From Amoebophrya sp. A120 (lineage: Eukaryota > Sar > Dinophyceae > Syndiniales > Amoebophryaceae), in the NCBI GenBank assembly GCA_905178155.1, contig CAJINV010000001.1, positions 14,443,379 through 14,507,378 of the forward strand: 64,000 nucleotides of DNA. Reading direction: 5' to 3'. This document shows positions 12,001-20,971 of the stretch, one piece after another. Below the pieces are notes generated by a model. The model searched no databases and was not told the DNA's origin. It was given only the letters and a program-made list of their open reading frames with translations. The first letter of the stretch is position 1; each line of letters opens with the position of its first letter. Made by a program: the position numbers and the translations under genes.

Positions 12001-15000
12001 GCGAAAGCCGCCGGGGCGGGCTCGGACGGCAAAGGGCAGACTGGCCCGCCTCCCTGGCCGCGCTCTGCGGCGCACCCTTTCCCCGGGGCGGGCCAACGCC
12101 TCCAATATGCGGGCGCGCCTCCCGTGCGGCGGGCCCGGGCAGACGCACCAACGCGGAGGCCGCAAGGCGGGCCCCCCCGTTCTTCTTTTTTCTGGAAAAA
12201 CTGGAAAGAGCACGGCAGGGGCCTCCCGAATATCTCCCCGAAGCCTTCCCAAAATTTTCCAAAGCCAATAGAATGAAAAGCCAACGCAGAAAACACCCGG
12301 CGCCCCCTTGAAATACTTTCTTTCGGAAGCACTCACTGCGCTGGGCCGCGGCGGGCCAAAGCCGCCCGGAGCCATTCCGGACCCCATCCCCAGCGAGCAT
12401 AGCTACAAAAGAAGCCCGCGCCTATGCCGGGGCGGGAATGGAACACCACCAGCCCCCCTAGCCCGCCCGAATGAAATAGCCGCCGGGGCCTTGGGGCGAC
12501 CGCGGGCGGTCGCTCGGGTTGGGCCGGGCGCTGCGCACAAGGCCGCGGAGGCCAGAGAGACGCTTGCCGCTTGCGGCCGGCCGCAAGAAGCCTCCGGGCT
12601 TCGCGCGCAAAAGCCAGCGGGCGCCGGGCCCCCGGCGCGCGGCTGTTCTTTCACTCTGCAACAAAAAACCGGCGGGGGGGCCTGGCCCGGGCAACTTCTA
12701 ATGGCCCACCCGGGGTGCGTGGCGCAGGGGCCAAAACCCGGGCCCAGTCAAAAGCTAGCGCAGGGGGGGCCTTAGCCCCCGCCCCCGAGTTGCTTCGCCC
12801 GCGATCGCCAAAGAGCCGCAATACCCTACAGCACCAACGGACGCACCCACTGGCGCCGCGGTATGTAAGGTCAGCGGGAGGCATTTGCGTGCGCCCACTG
12901 CCATCCTGGCTCCTGGGCCAAGTCGCCTCCCCGCCGGCCTGCCATTTTGCCCGGTGGCGGGCGGCCTCACTCGCGGGACCTCCCAAAGGCTGGCCTGCAA
13001 AAACCGCGCGGGGCCCCGCCTTGCCACAACGCCCCCGCCCCGCGCTGCTCTGCCAAAATCGCGCGCGAGGGGCGCTGGCGACCCCAAAAGGGCCACCGAC
13101 ACAACAAAGGGAGCGGGCGCCCCTGGGCATGGCGAAAAACGCAAGACCCACGAAGGGCAGCCCTTTCGGTGTTTGTACATACTTAGTGCCAGGCGGCTCA
13201 AAAAAAAAAAAGGGCCCGGCGGCGCGCCGCGCCGGAGTGTCTTCCCAATGCCAAACGCGGCGCGAGCTGGGCAGCCGAGGGCACGGCACGCACAAACGGC
13301 GCCCCGGCTGGCGGGCAACAGACGCGCCAAGGGCTTGGGGCTTTGGAAACTTTTATTTTGGAAAGTGGGTGGGGAACTTGCGCTAACAGGGGTCGCCACT
13401 TGTGCGCCCCTTGCTCTGCGCCATGCTCTACGAACAGAGAGCGCGTCTGGATTCAGCTCCCAGGAGCGGAGTCCAGCCTTCCTCGGACCCAGCTCCCGGC
13501 GAAAACTGCACGGCGGCACGACTTTTGGCGCCTGAGTTTTATGGCTATGGCGCTCGCCGGCCTGCGTGGCAGCTTGCCAAAGTCAACGGCTGGCAAGCTG
13601 TAGCGCACAAATGAGGCTGAGGGGCCAAGGAAGTGCGAAGCTGTTGAAGTGGCTTTCTCAACTCTCAGTAGCTTTATTCTCCTTCGTTTCTGCGTTACAA
13701 ATGCAGAAATGAAGGACAAAAGAAACGCGAAGAGCTTTCTCCTGTCCTTCGTTTCTGCGTTACAAATTGCCATCATGATTGGCAAGCTGTAGCGCAGAAA
13801 TGAAGGGCAAACTATTGAAGTGGCTACTCCAACTGTCCTCCATCGGAAGAAAGTTGAAAAAGTAGCCACTTCGATAACAACTGCATGACAAATTGCCACA
13901 GTAGTGGCAGTTGTTGAAATTGAACAACAACGCAAACGCGTTCAAATTATAGCCACTGCAGCAAGAATTATCTGTGTTGTTGTTCAGTTTGCAACTTGTC
14001 ACGCAGCTTTTGATGAAGTGGCCACTTCAACTCTCCACCAGAGTGTCGTGAGCAGCTGCGCGACACGTTGCAAACTGAAGCTGGACAACGACGCCAATTG
14101 TTGAAGTGGCTATGTCAACAATTTGCGTCGTGTGCGAGCAAAAATTGTGAAAGTGGCCACTTCAGCAGTTCGGGTTCTGCGAATTGTTGAAGTGGCCACT
14201 TCAGCAATTCGGGTTGTGCAAAATGTTGAAATGGCCACTTCAACAAAACCCGAATTGCTGAAGTGGCCACTTCAACACTTTGCACAATTATTTCAACAAT
14301 TTGCACAACGCAAATTGTTGAAATAGCCATTTCAACAATTTGCACAACCCAAATTGTTGAAGTGGCCACTTCAACAATTTGGGTTGTGCAAAGTGTTGAA
14401 ATGGCCATTTCAACAGTTCGGGTTCTGCGAATTGTTGAAATGGCCACTTCAACAATTCGGGTTCTGCGAATTGTTGAAGTGGCCACTTCAACAATTCGGG
14501 TTGTGCAAAATGTTGAAATGGCCATTTCAACAATTCGGGTTCTGCGAATTGTTGAAGTGGCCACTTCAACAGTTCGGGTTGTGCAAAGTGTTGAAGTGGC
14601 CATTTCAACAATTCGGGTTCTGCGAATTGTTGAAATAATTCGGGTCGTGCAAAATGTTGAAATGGCCATTTCAACAATTGCAATTTAGGGTTTTGTTGAA
14701 ATGGCCATTTCAACACTTTGCACAGCCCGAATTTTTGAAATCATGGCCACTTCAACAATTCGCAGAACCCGAATTGTTGAAGTGGCCACTTTCGCAATTT
14801 TTGTTCAATTTCAATAAATTGTCACTATTGTGGCAATTTGTCATGCGCTTGCTATTCAAATGGCTACCTCAACTCTCCGCGAAGTTGAAGTAGCCACTTC
14901 AACACAAGCTGCGTGACACGTTGCAAACCCAAGCCGAACAACAACAAGAACGCAAATTGTTGAAGTGACTACTTCAAAAATTTGCACAACGCAAGTTTTT

Positions 15001-17208
15001 GAAATGGCAACTTCAACAGTTTGCCTGTGCGAATTGAAGTAGCCACTTCCATAACAACTGCATGGCAAGTTGTAAACTGAACAACAACGCAAACTGTTGA
15101 AGTGGCTACTTCAACAATTTACTGCGTCGCTGTTCAATTTCGTCACGCAGTTGTTATTGGTATGGCTATCAGAAAGCTGAAGGGGCCTTGGCCCGAAAGT
15201 TCGCCATGCCATCGGTGAACACATTTTGAAAAAATGCCCGATGCTTTTTTTATATAGACGCGAACGCTCCTCCCTGGTCCTCCCTGGTCCTCCAGGGTCC
15301 TCCCTACTCCCTGTCTATAAATTTCTCTGGTATACAGAGCGACGAGCTGTGGAGGAGAAATACAAAGTGGAGGAAAAATACAACTTAGATAGTACGATTT
15401 CATGGCAGAAGCCAATGTCTTCTGTGCGATGCCGCGACGCTGCTCTTTCATTCGTCGCCTTCTTCGGACTGCCAGCGTCATTCGAAAAGCGCACTGCATC
15501 ATGACGATCTGTTCGTTCTTTCTCTTCTCGGCGCCCTGTTCCGTCAACATCCTTCGATATCGCTCGCGACCTTTGATCCTGTGAAGTCATGGCCATGGAG
15601 TCGGAGATGGAATGTAACTGACGGTGCGAGAACAAGGCAGTAACACTTTAACTTTATTCGCACGGCCGTCTCGTCCAACAGCGAGTCCATAATTTGAAAT
15701 TGGATGCACAGATTTTGCGCATGGTCATCTTGCCTTTTTTCAGACCAGAGAAGGAGTAATCCGCCATGACCCAGAGAGTGAATGTGAAGTAGTTGTAGTA
15801 GCTAGACCGAGTTCATCCTCGTGGCATTTATCTTTATAAAAGTACCCTCTTTGCAGTGCTTGAATTGAAGTGGCGGAGCGAATGAATTTTCGATTTCGCA
15901 TCCGGGCCACTAGCTTTTTCGCCAATACGATTCGCATCCGCGTCTGTATGGGAACTACTATCTTCCCCAGGTGTCTTCGGTGCGCCAGGAGCGGCTTGAT
16001 GCGTTTCCTGACGATGTAACTTCGCGCAAGACTTTGTATTCGCACCGCGGCTTTGTCCCGACGCGCTCCGGTGGTTTGCGACAGCAGCAGTTCCTCTTTG
16101 CCGTCATCCGTCTTCTGGACCTTTAGCCGGAGTTTCCCCCGTAAGGAGGGCGCCACGCCACGCGTCAGGCTGGTTCCCTTCTTCTCTCTGTTGTGTGATA
16201 TTCATCACGTGCGGAAAAAAGTGCTATATTCCTATAGCTACTCGGGTTGTCAACATGGATCTTCTGAAGAACGTGACGGTTAGGGCGGTGATGTTCAAGA
16301 GTTGTTAGAAGTATCTAGACTATTTAACTGCGTCATCAACATAAGTTGTGAACAAGAACAAAACGTACTTCATTTCCTTAAAGCGCTTCTTCGCTAGTAG
16401 TGATCGAATCACTGCCTGCACTCGGATCGCGACCGCGGCTAGCTGGGCGTCTCCACTAACTTCGAAGGTCGGCTTCTGTGGGTCGTTCGGATCTGGCTTT
16501 TTGGCGACCGCCATACTCGGATGCCGTTCCTTCATTGCCTGCAGAAGCTTGAGTTTCACGAACAGCTTGTGATTCCAGAGCGCCGCTGGGTCAGCGTAAG
16601 TGCTTTTCCCAGTGGATTTGTTGTGGAAAAACCGCTCCCCCTTGTCGTCCTGGCCCTCGGTCCACTGGTCGAGCTCCTTTTTTGTTTTCTCCTCCTCCTT
16701 CGCAAGCTTCTCTTCCAGTAGCCAAAAGCCGCCACGAGAAACCGCGTCGCGGTAAGATTGCGCCATGTCTCGGTAGACATCATCCAGTGGATGGCTCCAG
16801 CTGCTCTCCCCACTGGTGGAACAGTAAAAGTAGACGCGGCCTGCGTTTTTCAGCCAAGTGATTTGAGGAAAACTTGTCTCAAACCATTGATTGGATTCTT
16901 GATGTATGAAAGATTGACAATAGCCTAAAACCCTACTAAATAGGGTTTTAGGTGGTCATCACGATCACTGAACATATTCATCATATGATATGAAAATGAA
17001 AAAGAAAACTGAAAAATACATATCGCGTACCTTGCGGGTCCATGTACTCTCCCCAATCTGGCGGCAATGCTGCTTGGTAGGCTGCCTCTGCGATCCAGAG
17101 CATGTGGGGGTCTCTGAGTGGGTCAATTTCAAGCGTCTTGACGTACTCCATCATTTCGACCACACCGGGCTCTTGGACCCCGCCGTCGCTACTGCTTGTG
17201 GCCACCAT
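5229..17208 (-). CDS. WW-domain and IQ-motif protein, CEP164-like N-terminus (15 exons)
   Basis: Fifteen exons: 17208-17031, 16840-16369, 16187-15808, 15570-15396, 10621-10475, 10300-10054, 9837-9510, 9332-9258, 9092-8908, 8737-8013, 7895-7755, 7598-7424, 7211-7133, 6814-6776, 6463-5229. They total 4,581 nt, exactly 1,527 codons. The N-terminus (KTLEIDPLRDPHMLWIAEAA followed by LPPDWGEYMDPQ|GRVYFY and SGESSWSHP) has the layout of the CEP164-type WW domain, which in other eukaryotes acts at centriole distal appendages. A second, degenerate WW follows in exon 2. About nine IQ-like calmodulin-binding motifs run from exon 2 to exon 7 (for example AVRIQSLARSYIVRKRI and TTIQRHWRGYLGRKLV). Then come an Ala/Pro/Glu-rich linker, a charged coiled coil and a His-rich tail ending HYHHHHVEDAEE. 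A centriole, basal-body or cytoskeletal role is inferred. Nine introns are GT..AG and five are introners. Confidence 0.85.
6469..6775 (-). mobile_element. Introner, family C (307 bp)
   Basis: Begins TATGGAAGTGTCAGGATTG and ends with the inverted copy (CTGACACTCCCATA). Flanked by GCTTC at 6464-6468 and 6776-6780. Removing 312 bp joins SEREK to QSILYDL in frame. Carries GCATGACAAA at 6638-6647. About 85% alike by eye to the copy at 6820-7132. Confidence 0.88.
6820..7132 (-). mobile_element. Introner, family C (313 bp)
   Basis: Begins TATGGAAGCGTCAGGA and ends TCCTGACACATCCATA. Target duplication TGCGG at 6815-6819 and 7133-7137. Removing 318 bp joins GRFYR to NRRQYKD. Contains GCATGACAAA at 6963-6972 and 6995-7004, and TTTGTCATGC at 7027-7036. 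Confidence 0.88.
7901..8012 (-). mobile_element. Introner, family B (112 bp)
   Basis: Near-perfect terminal inverted repeats of about 29 bp (TATCCACGAAAAAACACCCA at the left; GTGTTTTTTCCTGGATA at the right). Target duplication AACAG at 7896-7900 and 8013-8017. Excision of 117 bp joins VHTLF to KEKAGDY. The shortest clear copy in the window; TTTGTCATGC lies at 7932-7941. Confidence 0.92.
9098..9257 (-). mobile_element. Introner, family A variant (160 bp)
   Basis: Begins TATCCACAGTAAATTTTCC and ends GGAAATTTGTATTGCATA. Target duplication GGTCC at 9093-9097 and 9258-9262. Removing 165 bp joins LCVD to QYLQDRN in frame. GCATGACAAA at 9149-9158. Confidence 0.85.
9258..10621 (-). CDS. Exons 5-8 of the WW/IQ gene: C-terminal IQ motifs
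   Basis: Exon 5 (10475-10621) resumes FLAAKKIQMLAIAERP after the large intron. Exon 6 (10054-10300) has IVDIQRVLRGSLVRIAKL and VTIQARARGFLVRSRD. Exon 7 (9510-9837) has ATTIQRHWRGYLGRKLV. Introns 10301-10474 (GTATTT..AAACAG) and 9838-10053 (GTACTG..TCTCAG) are canonical. Exon 8 (9258-9332) sits between two introners. The join EYRYF|ERYGDVEDLSLAL is in frame once the element plus 5 nt is removed. Confidence 0.82.
9338..9509 (-). mobile_element. Introner, family A (172 bp)
   Basis: Begins TATGCATTGCAAAACCAAAA and ends CTTTTGCACAGGATA. Imperfect duplication CAAAC (9333-9337) / CAAAG (9510-9514). Excision of element plus 5 nt keeps frame. TTTGTCATGC at 9415-9424 and 9455-9464. Confidence 0.85.
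11260..13420. other. GC-rich block inside the 4.5-kb element
   Basis: This stretch is clearly richer in G and C than the host gene on either side and is open in several frames on both strands at once (up to about 280 codons). None of the frames gives a recognisable motif. They are dominated by Arg, Pro, Gly and Ala, the product of GC-rich sequence in any frame. I treat it as non-coding. Confidence 0.6.
13860..15125. repeat. Palindromic satellite array in the 4.5-kb element
   Basis: Degenerate tandem array with units spaced about 36-41 bp. Its core is the perfect palindrome TTGAAGTGGCCACTTCAA, or the variant TTGAAATGGCCATTTCAA. Spacers resemble CAATTCGGGTTCTGCGAATTG or CAATTTGCACAACGCAAATTG and are themselves near-palindromic. 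It is densest at 14150-14790, with looser units out to both edges. Confidence 0.85.
15396..16187 (-). CDS. Exons 3-4 of the WW/IQ gene: IQ motif array
   Basis: Exon 3 (15808-16187) carries three IQ-like motifs. Exon 4 (15396-15570) adds MMQCAFRMTLAVRRRRRMK. The intron 15571-15807 (GTCTAG..CAAAG) joins HEDELG to RERYRRMLTEQ in frame. Exon 4 ends at the donor GTACTATC at 15395, which opens the 4.77-kb intron that holds the large mobile element. Confidence 0.8.
16369..17208 (-). CDS. Exons 1-2 of the WW/IQ gene: WW domains and first IQ motif
   Basis: Exon 1 (17031-17208) starts at the ATG at 17206-17208. The GT..AG intron 16841-17030 (GTACGC..ACGCAG) splits the first WW domain after MDPQ, and exon 2 resumes GRVYFYCSTSGESSWSHP in frame. 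Exon 2 adds a second WW-like element (QWTEGQDDKGERFFHN, then STGKSTYADP, with Tyr in place of the second Trp). It ends with an IQ motif, VAIRVQAVIRSLLAKKRF. A donor GTACGTTTTG at 16368 closes exon 2. Confidence 0.85.
16923..16951. repeat. Short hairpin with telomere-like arms in intron 1 of the WW/IQ gene
   Basis: CCTAAAACCC and GGGTTTTAGG face each other across a short loop. The arms resemble, but are not, the TTTAGGG telomere repeat. Probably incidental. Confidence 0.4.
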
Positions 17209-17321
17209 TGTCGGAGAGTTTTTTGTTCGAATCCGAGACGTTGACGTCCCTCTTACTTCTTCTGCACTCTTTCCACTACACCTGCTCCTCCGGGTGTGCC
17301 CGCAGCAGACCTCTCTGCAAA

Positions 17322-17864
17322 ATGCTGCAGGGTACGGTCAGGTAAAAGCTGTGTGCAACCTGACCCTGAGTGCAACCTGACTTGAACTTGGAGAGCTAGG
17401 AGTCGGGCACTGTCTACTGCAGTTTACTACCAGCTGCAGTTTGCTCGCTCCGGTTCGCCTTCGCCTTCGCGCAAATTGAAAATATCAACTGGGACGCTGC
17501 CCTCGCGCCGCCCAAGTTTCCCGAGATGACTGCACCCGCGTCTTTTGGTACTCCACAGCCGTGCCCGCTTACTCCGTCAGTGTGCGCCTCCAAGCTGAAC
17601 GCAAATACGACATGGCGAAATGTCGAACAGCACATGGCTTACCTATGCGTCCATCGTGCCGTCGCCTGGTTGTCTAGGCGACTCTTTGAAGATGGCCTCA
17701 CCGTGCTGAACACCAAGGAGATACGTAGTTGCAAAGTCGCCAAGCAGGTCATCCGAGACGTGCGTCGAGGACTTCAAGGCATGTTGGTGTTCATTCTGTG
17801 CCTACGGCCCACGCTGTCTTGCCTTGGAAGGTTCCCTGCGAGTACACGCAAGACATCAAGATGA
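17322..17864 (+). CDS. Possible small secreted protein, two exons
   Basis: Tentative gene of 153 residues. A 20-nt exon (17322-17341, ATGCTGCAGG..) is joined by a GT..AG intron (17342-17422, GTAAAA..CTGCAG) to exon 2 (17423-17864). The predicted start MLQGTVSLLPAAVCSLRFAF reads like a signal peptide. It is followed by a Pro-rich stretch, then an amphipathic region with paired basic residues. No family is recognised. The frame after about 17780 is less convincing, and another frame there (PWKVPCEYTQDIKMSVAVNI) also looks protein-like, so the 3' end is doubtful. It would be head to head with the WW/IQ gene, about 110 bp away. Confidence 0.35.
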
Positions 17865-18480
17865 GCGTCGCCGTGAACATCGTGATACGAGAATTGCATG
17901 CACATCAAACTCAAAGCAGTGGCGAAAAATCGATCGCGTCCCTACAGCGAACACGACGACACGACAAACGAGAAAAGCACTCCTTACAGGCAGAGAATCG
18001 ATAGAACGTCCGACAATCATCATATAGTACAAGTCCTCTCTCATCATGCTTCACTTTCACATACTCATACACATCCACCGCCCGCCAAGAAAAAAACATG
18101 TCGCCTCTGAAACCAAATAGCAATCACAGCCTTGTACTCAAACGACTCCGACTTCTCAGTGACTGTAGTTCCTTGTTTCCGACTAAACTGGACGAGAACG
18201 AAGTGTACTACGCGCGTCAACATCATCTGCAGACCAATCAAAAACAAAAATTGACCGCATTCGCCTCTAAGTCTTCTCACTTTTCGTCGACAATATACGA
18301 GTGCTAACGGTAACGGAAAACCGGTATCTTAGTACATGAAACACCAGTGTGTCCAGCGAAGAGAGACTGACGCACGACATCAATATCAGAGGTCGCCGTT
18401 TTATTCTTCGTACTTTCCACTTTGTATGTGTCAATATGCGAGCGAGTGACTGAGAATCTAGAAGTTCTTGTAACGTCGAT
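17865..18480. other. Intergenic stretch, no gene seen
   Basis: Separates the possible plus-strand gene from the 3' end of the HD-domain gene at 18481. Short AT-rich frames on both strands lack protein-like composition. I see no repeats or RNA genes. Confidence 0.5.
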
Positions 18481-19750
18481 TCAATGCTGTTTATTCAAAA
18501 CTGTCTTTCTCATGAGAAAAAGAATGGACACGCCAGCTACAAGAACCGAGCCCGCGGCTACAATTGCCAGCGCAGCTGTATCGGTTGTTGGATGCTGGAA
18601 CATAGTTGAAATCTTCGGAGCCACTCGTTGCACATAAAACAGCTCAGCCTTAGCTCGAGATCGGCGCAGCGCGGACATTGTGCGAATTTCGTGCTTCAGT
18701 TTGTCGCGTTCCCACTCGCAATTTGCAACCGCAAGCGACTCCCAGTCTTCATGCAGTGGGCCAAAAAGTTGAAGCGACGCTTTCTTGTTTGATTTAAGGT
18801 CCGGCGCCGTCGAAGTAGAATCTACTCTGTGAGGATCTTCCTCAGGCTCCTCTGGCAGCAGCGAGCTCAGGAAATTTAGACGCCCTAGCGTAAAGCAATC
18901 AGGGGACAACACGGAATAGGTGTATTCGAACGCCACACTCTTTGTGTACCGCTCATATCCCTCCGAATCGGGAAGCGCCAGAATTGACAGGTCTAGATCG
19001 AGAAACAGTGACCCCACGAGGTCTTTATCTGCAAGTAATCGGTCGTGCTTATGTCCCGCTGTCTCCCGGATCCACCTTGCTACACGCCTGACAGATTTGT
19101 CTTCCAGCAGTTGCGCGTTTCTCTGAAATTGCACTTTCTGGACGTCGGCGTAGAAATCAGACTCGAATATTCGCGCCGAAACCTCCTCGTTGTCTTGCCG
19201 CGCTGGGTCGTAAACCAGGTCGTGAAAAAAAACCGCAAGCTGCAGGTCCCGCAAATCTTGGGATGTGAGCAAGATCCCCCCTTTCAGACGGGCTGTTTCG
19301 TCTTCTAATTTTCGCAAGAGAAACGCAAGATGCTCGAGCGTATGGTACCTGCGGTGCACTTCGCAATAGCGGTCTTCGATCACCTGCCACCAGTACCGCA
19401 CCTGGTCGGGATTCAGCCGGAGCGTATCCTGTGCCAAAGTATCGTACCTACTCGTATATAGTAAATGCAAGTCTTGCATCGCAAATTTTTGTCTGAAGGC
19501 AAATCAACATTACAAGTTTTATTTTTCATGCTGAGGAAATTTGTAATGCATTTATACGAGTACGATACTTTTGCAGTTCATAGAGCGTTACTTCGGACAA
19601 TTCGCGCCACGACCGCTCGACGTAACCCGCGGAGGCAGCAGATATGTGTTCCTGCGGCGGCACGCCAAAGGCTCGAGAAAGAAGTACTTCATTGTTGTTG
19701 GGCATTTTTACGTTTAGGCCTTGGAGGGGGGAAAGCTGTTTCGCAGACAT
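18481..19750 (-). CDS. HD-domain phosphohydrolase with C-terminal membrane anchor
   Basis: Two exons, 19583-19750 (from the first in-frame ATG) and 18481-19419, separated by an introner; 368 residues. The sequence RRYHTLEHLAFLL (His82, His86), then AVFFHDLVYDP (His122-Asp123) followed by a conserved NEE, and a later acidic patch form the metal-binding signature of the predicted HD-superfamily hydrolases (COG4339 type). These are assumed to hydrolyse phosphoesters or nucleotides; the substrate is unknown. A hydrophobic helix near the C-terminus (LAIVAAGSVLVAGVSILFLM), followed by RKTVLNKQH, predicts a tail anchor with the catalytic domain in the cytosol. Such a tail is not usual in bacterial relatives. 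Confidence 0.85.
19425..19582 (-). mobile_element. Introner, family A (158 bp)
   Basis: Begins TATCCTGTGCCAAAGTATCG and ends CGATACTTTTGCAGTTCATA. Perfect target duplication GAGCG at 19420-19424 and 19583-19587. Excision of 163 bp joins ELSEVTL to RLNPDQVRYWW and restores the HD-domain protein. Contains TTGTAATGCA. Confidence 0.92.
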
Positions 19751-20971
19751 GTAACACACTGTGGCTGTCCTGCGCGATGCGCTCGCTATGCCTATGTCGC
19801 TCTTCTTCGTCCGTGATTGTACTTTGCCATTTGCATTGATTTTCAAATCTGATCAGTAATAAACTCAATGAAACTAGAAGAGGTCGCGGTCGGCCGCCTA
19901 CAATCACAGCAATGTTGATCAAAATTTGACGTTTAAGATCAACAGAAGACCTGACGCCAGAGAAGCAGGAAAGCTTGTATCATTGCGCTTTGTTTATAGC
20001 AAGAGGAGGCCTGACTGTCTTTGATCATTCATAGCGAAACAAAAAGGATAAGAGCGAACAAAGCGTGAAGTGATTAAAGCGACCGACTTGTTCACTGAAG
20101 CAATGTGACTTTGCTGAATGCTCCTATACCGATCGGAAGATGTCAATCTAGTCCACCAGTTCAGAAATTGTGTGGCCGCTAACACCATTTTGTCGATCTC
20201 GTATTTACTGTACCTTGTTCTTCAATTGCCCAGTATATTCCGATTGATTCCGCTTTACTAGTATCTGCCGCAAGCATGACTATGACAACATGTTTTTTTG
20301 CGTGAAGCCATCTTGTCGAACATCTCCTGCTCCCAGCCAAGGTCTTTATGCAGTCGAGTCAGTTCCAAGTACAACTCGCGACTCCACTATAATATGCTTG
20401 GCGTGAAGATGAAGCTTTTGCGATTTGGTCGCGGCGTTGCAGTTGTCTTTTCAAGTCGTGCTTACCTGCATTCCCATTCGCTCCGTTTTTTTTTTTTATT
20501 TCATATATAATATTATTGTGGTAGTGGTTGTTGTTCTGTTATATTTCATTCTGCACACAAGAGGCATCGCAAAAAAATCATACAGGAAGGAGAATGTGGG
20601 CGAAGGCAATAGAAAAGAAGCGGACAAAGATAGTATCAAAAAAGGCCGGCAGTATATATCAACAATGGACGTGGAAGCTCAACAACAAAAAACAGATCTC
20701 GGCAGTGAATGCCAGCGGCCGTGGCCAATTCTTCGCCCTCATGTGGTTTTACACAGAATTCATTTTATCTACATCGATCCATCTACATAAATCGCACTCG
20801 ACATCTTTATGCTGATTATACCCACTACCTTCACTAGACCTAACTACACGAAAACGCACGAAAAGTGCAATTGCTATTAAACGCTCTAGTTTGCAAGAAG
20901 TTCTGCGCGGCTTGATCGACCATATGGAGCCGCAACGTAGTCCTCGCGCGAAAAGAATTACGTCACCAGTA
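19751..20971. other. Intergenic stretch, no gene seen
   Basis: About 1.2 kb between the HD-domain and flavin oxidoreductase genes. Short frames on both strands are Phe/Ser/Lys-rich, as expected for AT-rich spacer. No introner termini noticed. Confidence 0.5.

Larger units (their letters stand above)
10817..15334. mobile_element. 4.5-kb element with terminal inverted repeats inside intron 4 of the WW/IQ gene
   Basis: Begins TATACCAGAAGAGTTTATAG and ends with the inverted counterpart CTATAAATTTCTCTGGTATA. Both ends then carry GGGAGGACCAGGGAGGA-type motifs and TATATAAAA, an imperfect inverted repeat of roughly 70-95 bp. It is flanked by CAGAG at 10812-10816 and 15335-15339. Inside are a GC-rich block (about 11260-13420) and a palindromic satellite (about 13860-15125). 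No transposase or other recognisable protein domain is visible, so it looks non-autonomous. TAT..ATA ends, a 5-bp duplication and two copies of TTTGTCATGC (13883-13892 inverted, 14837-14846) relate it to the introners. Confidence 0.8.

Noticed and set aside
11533-12400. Long minus-strand open frames (up to about 280 codons) in the GC-rich block
   Set aside because: All frames on both strands are open here, composition is Arg/Pro/Gly/Ala only, and no motif is visible; GC-rich sequence has few stop codons.
12571-13535. Plus-strand open frames in the same GC-rich block
   Set aside because: Same reason; they overlap equally long frames on the other strand and lie wholly inside a mobile element.
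14115-14716. Apparent repetitive proteins on both strands (VEVATSTIRRTRI or LKWPLQQFA repeats)
   Set aside because: They are translations of a palindromic satellite and are open on both strands because the repeat is near-symmetric.
20298-20815. Plus-strand frames in the spacer upstream of the flavin oxidoreductase gene's stop
   Set aside because: Short, Phe/Ser/Lys-rich, no start context or family resemblance.
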